Source: Sphingobacteriales bacterium
Lineage (GTDB): Bacteria; Bacteroidota; Bacteroidia; Chitinophagales; Chitinophagaceae
Direction: 5' to 3'
Length of the DNA stretch: 34,700 bases
Assembly (NCBI GenBank): GCA_900299255.1
Contig: OMJB01000020.1
Location: forward strand, 1-34,700
Below the pieces are notes generated by a model. That model saw nothing but the letters and a program-made list of their open reading frames with translations, ran no database searches and was not told the origin of the DNA. Positions 22,101 to 30,200 of this stretch are shown piece after piece (within the stretch, counting starts at the first letter, position 1; each line of letters starts with the position of its first letter). A program made the translations under genes and the position numbers.

Positions 22101-24161
22101 ATGAAACGCTGGCCATTACATAACGCCTATTTCTGGGAAACGGCTCCTTTCTTCAGGCTGCTACTCCCCCTGGCTGCAGGCATAGTTATTTACGATTGCT
22201 GGTGGTTCAATAACAGTACCGGATATGCACCTCTGGCGCTGTTGTTGTTTTTCTGGGTACTGTTCACAGTTATTATTTCCGCCAGAAAAAACAACATGCT
22301 CACCTCTGTATTGAGTACCGTTGCGCTGAATGGCACACTTCTGTTTTCCGGCATTACAATTTCACATCTTTGCGATATCCGGAACGACACACAATGGTTT
22401 GGCAACAGTTCAAAAAGTACCAGCCTGGCACGGATTACAGAAGATCCGGCAGAAAAAGAAAAAACATGGAAACTACAGCTGAGTATAGTAAATACATTCC
22501 CCGATGGCAATGCCAGGCCAGCAAAAGGCAGTGCTTTTCTGTATTTGTATAAAGACGGTTATCCGATGCTGTTGCACAAAGGCGACAGTATCTTGATTCC
22601 TGGAAAATGGGAACCCGTTAAAAATGCTGGTAACCCCCACGAATTTGATTATGCCACCTATTGCCACCGCAATAACCTCTTTTACCAGCAGTTCTGTTCC
22701 GGAAAAGACATACGGCTGTATTCGGCCGGAGATCCGGCCCATACGCCTTTTATGGAGCGCACACACCAGTGGTGCATGTCAGCGCTGGATAAGTACCTGC
22801 CAGATAAAAAGACCAAAGGCCTGATTCAGGCCATGCTGCTAGGCGATGAAGTAAACCTGGATGAGGACCTACGCCGCTCCTATGCCGAGACGGGTATTAT
22901 TCACGTCATTGCCATATCCGGCGGCAACATTGCCATTTTCTTCCTGGTTATTTCTTTTCTGCTCAGGTGGCTAAGAAACAACAGGTACCTGTGGGTTAAG
23001 TACGCGCTAGCCCTGCCGCTTGTATGGCTCTATGTGGTTATGGCAGGGTCATCTCCTTCAGCTGTAAGGGCAGCCGCAATGTTCTCGCTGCTCGCATTTG
23101 GCATCATGTTCGAAAAAAACAACAACAGCCTCAATCAATTATTTGCCACTGCTTTTATATTGCTTTGTGCACAACCCATGTGGTTGTTTTCTGTAGGTTT
23201 TCAGCTTTCGTTTGTCGCAGTCTTATCGCTTATATTGTTTTACCGGCCTGTTTACAAATGGCTGTCTCCCCCTAATCTGGTTGCACGGGCTTTGTGGGCT
23301 ACTGTTGCCGCCAGCATTGCAGCTGAGATCCTGGTTGCGCCACTGGTCATCTATTACTTTCATATTTTCCCGCTGCTGTTCATAGTTGCCAATGCCGCAG
23401 CCTATCTTTTTATGGGTTTGGTACTGGTACTGGGTATAGCTGTGCTGGCACTCAGTTTCCTGCCACTTTTGGCGCAGATGGTTGGCTCCTTTACAGCATT
23501 GCTTGTTTCTTTTTTCGACCGCCTGATAGTTTGGCTACAGCAATGGAACCCTCCTTCGTTTCATTACCTGATGATCACTGGCCTGGAGCTGGTGGCGATT
23601 TGGTTAGCTGTTGCAGGCCTGGCCACTTTTCTACTGAAAAAGAAAAAAACCGCGTTGTTTGCCGGATTAAGCGCAGTAATCGTTCTTTTGATGCTTCTTA
23701 ACGCAGATGAATGGGCTGCCCTGCAGCAGAAAAGCCTGGTTGAGTACAACATTGCCGGCCTGAACCGAATAGAATTGATAAAAGGGAAATACTATAACCC
23801 GCTCACCCCTGATACCGGCGATCTGAAAAAAATTAATTATGCCACCGACGGAAACCATATTAGCCGTCACGCATGGAAAAAAGGCAGGGATTATGGTGGC
23901 CTTTTTATTGTCAATGGTAAAACGGTTTTGATACTCAACCGTAACATATACAGCCATGCCAAATTCCATATTGATGTACTAATTCTGAATTTAAGAGATT
24001 TACCAGACCTCGTACAGCTACAATCCATTTTCACACCACAGGTGATAGTTATTGGCTGCAACATTTCAAGACAACAACAGCGCCAATTGCCCCGAAATAG
24101 GCCTATAACTGGATCAAATATTCACTCAGTAGCCGTAAACGGGGCTTTTGTTTTAAACTGA
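22101..24161 (+). CDS. comEC: ComEC/Rec2-family DNA-uptake channel protein
   Basis: A large inner-membrane protein related to ComEC, the channel that carries single-stranded DNA into the cell during transformation. From the ATG at 22101 it has 686 residues. Two or three helices start at about residue 15 (APFFRLLLPLAAGI), followed by an extracytoplasmic DUF4131-like region to about 190. The Competence domain then begins with GLIQAMLLGDEVNLDEDLRRSYAETG and HVIAISGGNIAIFF, with multiple helices to about 510. The C-terminal 150 residues lack the His-rich HxHxDH metallo-beta-lactamase motif of longer ComEC proteins. An ATG at 22074 is an alternative start; the TTG at 22041 lies in the tsf terminator. 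No other competence gene is nearby. Confidence 0.9.
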   Translation: MKRWPLHNAYFWETAPFFRLLLPLAAGIVIYDCWWFNNSTGYAPLALLLFFWVLFTVIISARKNNMLTSVLSTVALNGTLLFSGITISHLCDIRNDTQWFGNSSKSTSLARITEDPAEKEKTWKLQLSIVNTFPDGNARPAKGSAFLYLYKDGYPMLLHKGDSILIPGKWEPVKNAGNPHEFDYATYCHRNNLFYQQFCSGKDIRLYSAGDPAHTPFMERTHQWCMSALDKYLPDKKTKGLIQAMLLGDEVNLDEDLRRSYAETGIIHVIAISGGNIAIFFLVISFLLRWLRNNRYLWVKYALALPLVWLYVVMAGSSPSAVRAAAMFSLLAFGIMFEKNNNSLNQLFATAFILLCAQPMWLFSVGFQLSFVAVLSLILFYRPVYKWLSPPNLVARALWATVAASIAAEILVAPLVIYYFHIFPLLFIVANAAAYLFMGLVLVLGIAVLALSFLPLLAQMVGSFTALLVSFFDRLIVWLQQWNPPSFHYLMITGLELVAIWLAVAGLATFLLKKKKTALFAGLSAVIVLLMLLNADEWAALQQKSLVEYNIAGLNRIELIKGKYYNPLTPDTGDLKKINYATDGNHISRHAWKKGRDYGGLFIVNGKTVLILNRNIYSHAKFHIDVLILNLRDLPDLVQLQSIFTPQVIVIGCNISRQQQRQLPRNRPITGSNIHSVAVNGAFVLN

Positions 24162-24619
24162 CCTGGACACCTAAAATATCAGACAAGCAGCTCTCTTTTA
24201 CGGCGCCAACAACTATATTTTTTTATTCATCGTTCAATTTATTCGCGGCTTGCTATGCTATTTTTTAACAGATACCCCATGTTTTTGCTGTACCCCGATT
24301 TTTTTTGCCGGTTACTTTAGCATCAGGAATTGGACTGCCTAGAGAGTCAAAAAGATACCTTAGAACAACTGATCTACACATACAGAGTTACTAATCAGAA
24401 GGATCGTTCAGATTACCATCGTGAAACAATTAACCAGAATACAGGTACAACTTCAATCGCTACCTAACTAATAATTCAAAAACAATTAGCTATATTTAAG
24501 AAAAGGATATTTAATGTATAAATTACGCATGTATTCAAAATAAGCGCTTGTGCATGGGTTTGGGGGTTTTTATTATTACTTTTGCCCCCCGTTTAACAGT
24601 TAAATAAATTGCTTCTTTC
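24162..24619. other. Intergenic region between comEC and the RND exporter
   Basis: A 458-base AT-rich gap. At 24330-24467 there is a 45-codon frame with a TTG start on the + strand (beginning LDCLESQKDTLEQLIYTYR) that reads like charged, helical protein but has no recognised homologue or promoter. A TACTTTTG -7 element at 24577-24584, with a weak ATG in place of TTG 20 bases upstream, probably starts the exporter transcript. Nothing else is seen. Confidence 0.45.
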
Positions 24620-26995
24620 ATGTGGCATAGCATAGCCGCTTTCATTATTAAATTCCGGATCGCACTGCTTATTATTTTGCTGGCGGCTACCGGTATCATG
24701 GGGTACTATGCAGCCAAAGTGAAGATCAGTTACGAATTCACCAGCGCTGTACCGGTTGATAATCCAAAATACATCGAATACCAGGCCTTCAGAAAACAAT
24801 TCGGCGAGGATGGCAACCTGATGGTAATTGGTGTGCAGACAAAAGATTTCTTTAAACGGGATTTTTTTAACGATTACGCAAAACTTACCGCCGATATTGA
24901 CTCAGTAGAGGCTGTTGAAAATGTACTGAGTATACCCGGCGCCATTACTCTTGTAAAAGACACAACAACCCAGAAATTAAAAGTACTGCCACTTGCGGCC
25001 GAACGGCCGATTGTAAACATTGATAGTTTCAGGCAGGAGTTCCTGAGCCTGCCCTTTTACCGTAACTTTTTGTACAACCCAGATTCAAATGCGTATCTGA
25101 TGGCCATCAGGATTGAGAAAACAGTCCTGAACTCAGAAAGAAGAGCGGCCGTGATAACCCGTATACTTGAACTGGGAGACGCATTTGCCAAAAAACACAG
25201 TACCGAAATTCACTATTCCGGGCTTCCGCTCATTAGGACGGAAATGGCGATGAAAGTACAGTCAGAAATGAAGCTTTTCCTGATTGTTTCGTTCATACTC
25301 ACTGCTGTTATCCTGGTCTTTTTCTTTCGTTCATTCACCGCCGTACTCGCTTCAATGCTCTTAGTGGCCACAGGCGTGGTATGGTCTATGGGCACTATAT
25401 TCTTGCTGGGTTATAAAATTACCATACTTACCGCCCTTATTCCTCCCCTGGTTGTTGTGATTGGCATACCTAACTGTGTATACCTGCTCAACAGGTACCA
25501 TTACGAATACTACCGCAATCCCAATAAAATGAAATGCCTGCTCAGAATGGTAGACAGAATGGGTATAGTAACATTCTTCACTAACCTAACTGCGGCAATT
25601 GGTTTCGGTGTATTCTTCTTTACAAAAAGCGTCTTGCTCAAGGAGTTCGGCCTTGTAGCCGGCATTAATATCCTTGCGCTGTTCTTCATATCGCTGGTAT
25701 TTATCCCTGCTTTCTTTAGTTTCCTTCCTCCGCCTGATGTCAGGCATACAAAATACCTTGAAAGCGGCTGGATCAACAAACTGCTTACCAGCATCACCAA
25801 CTGGGTATTCAGCCACCGCGCTTGGATTTACGGCTTCACTTTCGCAATTTGTGCATTTTCAGTTGCCGGCCTACTTCGCCTGAAAAATGATGCCCACATT
25901 GTAGACGACCTGCCTAAATCTGACAAAGTATCACAAGACCTCAAGTTTTTTGAACGGAACTTCAGAGGAGTGATGCCACTGGAGATAGTACTCGATACCA
26001 GAAAAAAGAATGGGGTACTCTCACTCGATGTGTTGGGAAAGATGGAAAGAATTACAAAGTACCTGCATTCTTTCCCTGAGATTGGCCGGCCGCTTGCAAT
26101 CACTGAAGGAATCAAATTTGCCAACCAGGCCTATTTTGGCGGCGACACCTCCAACTACGAAGTACCCGGAGATATGCTTCAGGCTGCTTTTATTATGCCT
26201 TATTTGAGAACCAGCAAAGGCGACAACAATTCCATGTTCAGCAGGTTGCTACACTCATTTATTGACAGTACGAAGCAGAAAGCAAGGATCAGCGTTAGCA
26301 TGGCAGATGTTGGTTCCAGGCGCCTCCCTGCACTGCTTGACAGTATCAGGCCTGAGGTTAACCGCATATTCGATAGCACTAAATACACTGTCACCTATAC
26401 TGGCACCAGCATTACCTTCCTGGAAGGCAGCAAGTTTATTGTCAATAGCCTGCGCGACAGCCTTTTACTGGCTTTCCTGATCATATTCGGATGTATGATT
26501 GCATTGTTCCGCTCCTGGAGAATACTGCTCATTTCAATTGTTGTGAATATAGTGCCATTGCTGATCACAGCTGGGCTTATGGGTTGGATGGGCATCAGGA
26601 TAAAACCTTCAACTGTACTCGTGTTTTCCGTGGCATTGGGAATCACGATAGATGTAACAATCAGGTTTCTTGTCAATTTTAAGCAGGAACTCGCCAGGCA
26701 CGACGACAGCATTGCAGATACCGTTCATCGTACCATTCACGATACTGGCCTGAGCATTATTTATACCTCACTCATTTTAATTGCCGGATTCAGTGTTTTC
26801 ATTCTTTCTCAGTTCGATGGTACAAAGTCACTGGGCTACCTTACTTCTATTACTTTATTCCTGGCAATGGTTACCAATCTCACATTGCTTCCGGCGCTCC
26901 TGCTTTGGATGGATAAAGTGATAGAGAAGAAAAATAATGCCGCTGCGTTCCTGATGGGTGAAGATGATAACGATGTCATAAAATTGACAGACTGA
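24620..26995 (+). CDS. RND/MMPL-family transporter
   Basis: A 791-residue inner-membrane exporter of the RND superfamily, MMPL/Patched-like branch, driven by the proton gradient. The layout is one helix (about 10-30), a periplasmic domain (about 31-215), five helices (about 216-365), a single helix near 395, a second periplasmic domain, and five more helices (about 610-775). The first domain opens with YEFTSAVPVDNPKYIEYQAFRKQFGEDGN, typical of the family, and the second set contains SVALGITIDVTIRFLVNF, the usual GIxxDYxI-like helix 4 region. No membrane-fusion or TolC gene is adjacent. Relatives move lipids, hopanoids or hydrophobic compounds; the cargo here is unknown. Confidence 0.92.
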   Translation: MWHSIAAFIIKFRIALLIILLAATGIMGYYAAKVKISYEFTSAVPVDNPKYIEYQAFRKQFGEDGNLMVIGVQTKDFFKRDFFNDYAKLTADIDSVEAVENVLSIPGAITLVKDTTTQKLKVLPLAAERPIVNIDSFRQEFLSLPFYRNFLYNPDSNAYLMAIRIEKTVLNSERRAAVITRILELGDAFAKKHSTEIHYSGLPLIRTEMAMKVQSEMKLFLIVSFILTAVILVFFFRSFTAVLASMLLVATGVVWSMGTIFLLGYKITILTALIPPLVVVIGIPNCVYLLNRYHYEYYRNPNKMKCLLRMVDRMGIVTFFTNLTAAIGFGVFFFTKSVLLKEFGLVAGINILALFFISLVFIPAFFSFLPPPDVRHTKYLESGWINKLLTSITNWVFSHRAWIYGFTFAICAFSVAGLLRLKNDAHIVDDLPKSDKVSQDLKFFERNFRGVMPLEIVLDTRKKNGVLSLDVLGKMERITKYLHSFPEIGRPLAITEGIKFANQAYFGGDTSNYEVPGDMLQAAFIMPYLRTSKGDNNSMFSRLLHSFIDSTKQKARISVSMADVGSRRLPALLDSIRPEVNRIFDSTKYTVTYTGTSITFLEGSKFIVNSLRDSLLLAFLIIFGCMIALFRSWRILLISIVVNIVPLLITAGLMGWMGIRIKPSTVLVFSVALGITIDVTIRFLVNFKQELARHDDSIADTVHRTIHDTGLSIIYTSLILIAGFSVFILSQFDGTKSLGYLTSITLFLAMVTNLTLLPALLLWMDKVIEKKNNAAAFLMGEDDNDVIKLTD

Positions 26996-27022
26996 TATCT
27001 GTTTTTCCCGGGTTGCCTTTAT

Positions 27023-27484
27023 TTGAATTGTAGTGGGCTTAGTAAAATCAGGAAAAAGGGGCAGGCACGCGTTTTTCGAAATGACTGTATCGAGATGCTG
27101 ACAAAACTCATCCACTGGCCACTTATTCCATATACATCCGGGTTGTTGTTTTCACTCCTTATTTTGGCCATGTTTACAGGAGTATTCCGGCTCTCACTGA
27201 TAATAAACCGCTAATCAATTTTATTAAAACGATGAAAAGAGAGTGTCATGGTGAGCCCCGCCGAACCATGACTTGCTGATATCTTATTCTGAGCTTAGTA
27301 GCATTTTTGATAGCAGTTCATTATGAAACCTGTTTTTTCTGGCAGGCTTATTCTGGACATTCTTCGAGTACGCCATACACAGGTTTCTGTTTCACTATCT
27401 GATTGAAAGCAGGTGTGATAAAAAGGTGATTTATGCCATCCACGGTGTTCACTATGAATACCCACGAGGCAAAGAAACGGGTTA
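27023..27484 (+). pseudogene. Broken fatty-acid hydroxylase (sterol desaturase superfamily)
   Basis: Two fragments of one membrane di-iron hydroxylase are visible. The first (27023-27214) reads SKIRKKGQARVFRNDCIEML and TKLIHWPLIPY, then a hydrophobic helix, and stops. The second (27327-27484) reads NLFFLAGLFWTFFEYAIHRF, then LFHY, and later IHGVHYEYPRGKETG before a stop. HRFLFH and HGVHY match the first two histidine boxes of the superfamily (HRxxFH, HGxHH), the second with His changed to Tyr. The last histidine boxes and roughly half the protein are missing. About 110 bases between the fragments, containing a palindrome, interrupt the frame. Relatives hydroxylate fatty acyl chains of sphingolipid-like or other membrane lipids. 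27485-27566 shows no further recognisable remnant. Confidence 0.72.
27245..27272. repeat. Palindromic repeat inside the hydroxylase pseudogene
   Basis: GTCATGGT (27245-27252) and ACCATGAC (27265-27272) form a perfect 8-bp inverted repeat around GAGCCCCGCCGA. Sequences of the GTCAT..TGAGC..GCCGAA..ATGAC type are, as I recall, dispersed palindromic repeats in many Bacteroidota genomes. The hexamer CTGATA occurs on both sides (27197-27202 and 27276-27281) and could be a short target duplication or chance. Confidence 0.6.
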
Positions 27485-27566
27485 AGAAATGAACCACACA
27501 GAAACCCGGCCATTACAGCAGGCCAGTTCTAATTTGGTGCGTTCTGTTTGGTTCACTATTGAGTAT

Positions 27567-29234
27567 TTACTTACCCATCAGTTCTATCGGCAAAGTCATT
27601 TGTTTGCCATTGCGCATAAAAATCACCTCTGTTTTATCGCCAGGCTTGAACTTGCCCAGAGCTTCCATATAGCTCTGCATACTTTTCACTTCTATAGGGC
27701 CCAACTTAATGATAACGTCTCCTTGTTTTAGACCTGCTTTTGCAGCAGGCCGGTTATCACTCACCCCGTCTATACGTACCCCTCCTTCTTGATAACTATA
27801 ATCTGGCATAATGCCAAGTGTCACTTTGAAAGGTGTAGCACCAGGCGATTTCTGTTTTGTCTGCGTGTAGGCTGGTTTCACATTCGCCTTATCTTCCTTG
27901 GCTATTATCTGCTCCACGTATTTGATTATCTGCGCCTCACCAGCATAATTGATCCGCTCAGCCAGGTCTGTAGGTTTATGGTAATCGTGGTGTTGCAGCG
28001 TAAACAAAAACAAAACAGGCAGCCCGGCATTGTAAAAACTCGTGTGGTCTGACGGCCCCTGGCCCGAACTATCAATCACAATCTTGAATTCCTTGCCTGC
28101 CATCCCAGCCAGTTCGCTCCATGAAGGCGAGGTTCCTACCCCACCTAGTTCAAGCGCATGTGTGCTATCGTTCAGGCGGCCCACCATGTCCATATTAATC
28201 ATATAGGCATACTGTGTGCTGTCAATTTTATGCTCTTTCACAAATGCTTTCGATCCAAACAGGCCCAGCTCTTCACCTGAAAAATTCAAAAAAAGGTAAT
28301 TGAAGTTCTTAGCCTTTTTATGATTGTTTTTCACCCACGCCGCCACCTGTAGTACTGCAGCCGTTCCGCTGGCATTGTCATCGGCTCCGTGGTGTATCTG
28401 ATGTTCTTTAACCGCATTGGCAAAAAGGCTGTTTCCATCCTCACCATACCCAAGGTGGTCGTAGTGGGCGCCCACAATAACTGTATATTTCGCGCCATTA
28501 TCTATCAATGCCGCAATGTTATGGCCGTTGCGCTCTGTTTTGCCGATAACGATCTCCATTGATACCGGTATTCCGCCTTTTGATGATGTACCCACAATGT
28601 GCTTCTGGTATGCGTCATTGCTCAGAAAAATGGCCGGAATCCCTGTGGATTCAAACGTAGACTGTGTGTTAAACGAAGGCGCCCATTTTCCACCGAACCC
28701 ATCATAAAATATAACACCGGCTGCTCCTTTTTTCTCCAGCTCCCGGGTACGGTCATACATGAATTTTTCAGCTTCAAAATGCGCATTGTTAGACTCCTCA
28801 AGGTCTTTGTATAATGGCACCAGCCAAATTCCACCCTGCTCATTTGCCTCGGGTATAAGATCCCCGGTGACTGATTTGTTCGGGCTGAACGGCAGTGGAA
28901 AAGCATCCTTGCCTAGTTGCAGCAGCATGCCATTGAGCCTGAGCTGAGTGGCCATAGATAAATCCTTACCGTACACAAAATGAAAAGGGTAAATATATTG
29001 CCCTTTAAACGGCGATATGCCCAGTTCTTTGTACCTGCGCACTATGTAGTCCGCAGCTATACCTTCCCCCACGGTACCTGTCCGCCTGCCCTCCAGCTCA
29101 TCTGAAGCCAGATAACCGATATCATTTTTCAGCTGCATAATCATCATCTGGCCAGCCTTTTTCTGAGCCAGAACCGAAGAACAGGCTACACATAAAGCTA
29201 TAGAAAACACAAACGTGGAAAACCTCGGCAGCAT
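27567..29234 (-). CDS. Exported M28-family zinc metallopeptidase with PA and PDZ domains
   Basis: A 555-residue exported peptidase, probably an aminopeptidase. The frame runs to 29309, but a TACATTTG promoter element (29250-29257) lies in that extension and MLPRFSTFVFSIALCVACSS at 29234 is a good signal peptide start. The order is signal peptide (1-24, ending LAQ), an N-terminal segment, a PA-type insert (about 135-225, GAAGVIFYDG), the M28 catalytic domain and a C-terminal PDZ domain (about 470-550, PAAKAGLKQGDVIIKLG). Zinc and catalytic residues are all present: His257 and Asp259 in AHYDH, Asp286 in ADDNASG, Glu321-Glu322 in SGEELG, Asp349 in NMDMVG and His397 in SDHTSF. It should act in the periplasm on peptides. 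Confidence 0.94.
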   Translation of the reverse strand: MLPRFSTFVFSIALCVACSSVLAQKKAGQMMIMQLKNDIGYLASDELEGRRTGTVGEGIAADYIVRRYKELGISPFKGQYIYPFHFVYGKDLSMATQLRLNGMLLQLGKDAFPLPFSPNKSVTGDLIPEANEQGGIWLVPLYKDLEESNNAHFEAEKFMYDRTRELEKKGAAGVIFYDGFGGKWAPSFNTQSTFESTGIPAIFLSNDAYQKHIVGTSSKGGIPVSMEIVIGKTERNGHNIAALIDNGAKYTVIVGAHYDHLGYGEDGNSLFANAVKEHQIHHGADDNASGTAAVLQVAAWVKNNHKKAKNFNYLFLNFSGEELGLFGSKAFVKEHKIDSTQYAYMINMDMVGRLNDSTHALELGGVGTSPSWSELAGMAGKEFKIVIDSSGQGPSDHTSFYNAGLPVLFLFTLQHHDYHKPTDLAERINYAGEAQIIKYVEQIIAKEDKANVKPAYTQTKQKSPGATPFKVTLGIMPDYSYQEGGVRIDGVSDNRPAAKAGLKQGDVIIKLGPIEVKSMQSYMEALGKFKPGDKTEVIFMRNGKQMTLPIELMGK

Positions 29235-29249
29235 AAAAAATCTTTTGCG

Positions 29250-29257
29250 CAAATGTA
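29250..29257 (-). promoter_or_regulatory. -7 element of the M28 peptidase gene
   Basis: TACATTTG on the minus strand is an exact TAnnTTTG. The start site would be near 29243, about 9 nt before the ATG at 29234. No -33 TTG is found at 19-21 bp, so only the -7 half is supported. Confidence 0.5.
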
Positions 29258-29383
29258 AAAAAAAGAAAGCAGGTATCAGGTAGTGCGAGAATGGAACCCA
29301 ATTCCACACGCATTATTCGTCACCTCAGTATTGTTCTGTTCAGCAAACTCAGCGTTACCGCCGTATATGGATAGTATTATTGG

Positions 29384-30106
29384 TTAAAACCTCCACCTCA
29401 AACCAAGTGTTTCAGGGAAATACAGCAGATAGTACTTAGAATTTTCAGATCCGTAGCGGCTGTCGTTTGTTTTGATATGTGCATACCTTACACCCAGGTC
29501 AATGTTGAGGCCCAGCCTGGGAATGATGTACCATGTGTAACCCAACTGAATGCCCACATTATAACCGTTACCCGCATTGTAGTCATACTTCGACATGTAC
29601 ATTAAGGTAGAGTCCGGTGCTGAATTGTACCTGCTGTAGCCCATAGACCCATCATTAACTGTCTGCATCAATCCTACCATTACACCAAAGTAAAGATTAG
29701 CCCTGTTAAAATTATTGTACCTGGTATAAAACGGAATTACATAATTGATTCCTACCGATTCATCCACTGCGTGGTCGGCCATCACAAATGTTACATCTCT
29801 GGTTTTCAGCTGCTGTCCCATTTGGTCATTGATTTGCCACGAACCGTAGGTCGCCCAATGCCTGGTGCCTGCATCAAAATTCAGCATCCAGTGCTCACTT
29901 GCATAGTAATTCAAACGTATGGAATAATCATGTTCGCCTTTTGTTCGGTTACCCTGATACGCTTCTGCGGGACCGGTTGGCCTTACCATGTTACTGTAAC
30001 CAGCATTTATACCTACTTCCCACAAATAATCCGGAGGTAAATTCTGCGCAAACACCGAGTTTAAACATGCCAAAACACTGACGGCCATAAGTAATAATGC
30101 CTTCAT
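29384..30106 (-). CDS. Outer-membrane beta-barrel protein
   Basis: A 240-residue protein with a signal peptide (residues 1-21, ending FAQ) and a body of alternating beta-strands rich in Tyr, Asn and Gly. Examples are YSIRLNYYASEHWMLNFDAG, NLYFGVMVGL, YNVGIQLGYTWYIIPRLGLN and IDLGVRYAHIK. It ends in LGLRWRF, whose terminal Phe is the usual outer-membrane assembly signal. The size suits an 8- to 10-strand barrel. TAGATTTG at 30136-30143 (minus strand) is an exact -7 element about 30 bases before the start. An AT-rich inverted repeat (GTATTTTT/AAAAATAC, 30145-30163) lies just upstream and may weakly terminate the preceding ATPase gene. The family and function are not recognised. Confidence 0.78.
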   Translation of the reverse strand: MKALLLMAVSVLACLNSVFAQNLPPDYLWEVGINAGYSNMVRPTGPAEAYQGNRTKGEHDYSIRLNYYASEHWMLNFDAGTRHWATYGSWQINDQMGQQLKTRDVTFVMADHAVDESVGINYVIPFYTRYNNFNRANLYFGVMVGLMQTVNDGSMGYSRYNSAPDSTLMYMSKYDYNAGNGYNVGIQLGYTWYIIPRLGLNIDLGVRYAHIKTNDSRYGSENSKYYLLYFPETLGLRWRF

Positions 30107-30200
30107 ACTGGGAGCAATTTTTTTAAAATTAGTTTCAAATCTAAGTATTTTTTCTAAAAATACCTATCAATCCAGCCGCAAACCCCTCCAATTCGCCTTA

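Noticed and set aside
27023-27214. An intact 63-residue membrane protein
   Set aside because: Its sequence matches the N-terminal part of the hydroxylase family and continues in the fragment at 27327, so a broken gene is the better reading.
27295-27513. A 72-codon frame on the minus strand
   Set aside because: It is antisense to the fatty-acid-hydroxylase remnant, whose motifs read on the + strand.
30145-30163. AT-rich inverted repeat as a firm terminator for the AAA+ ATPase gene
   Set aside because: The stem contains only two G-C pairs and would be weak; it is mentioned only as a possibility.
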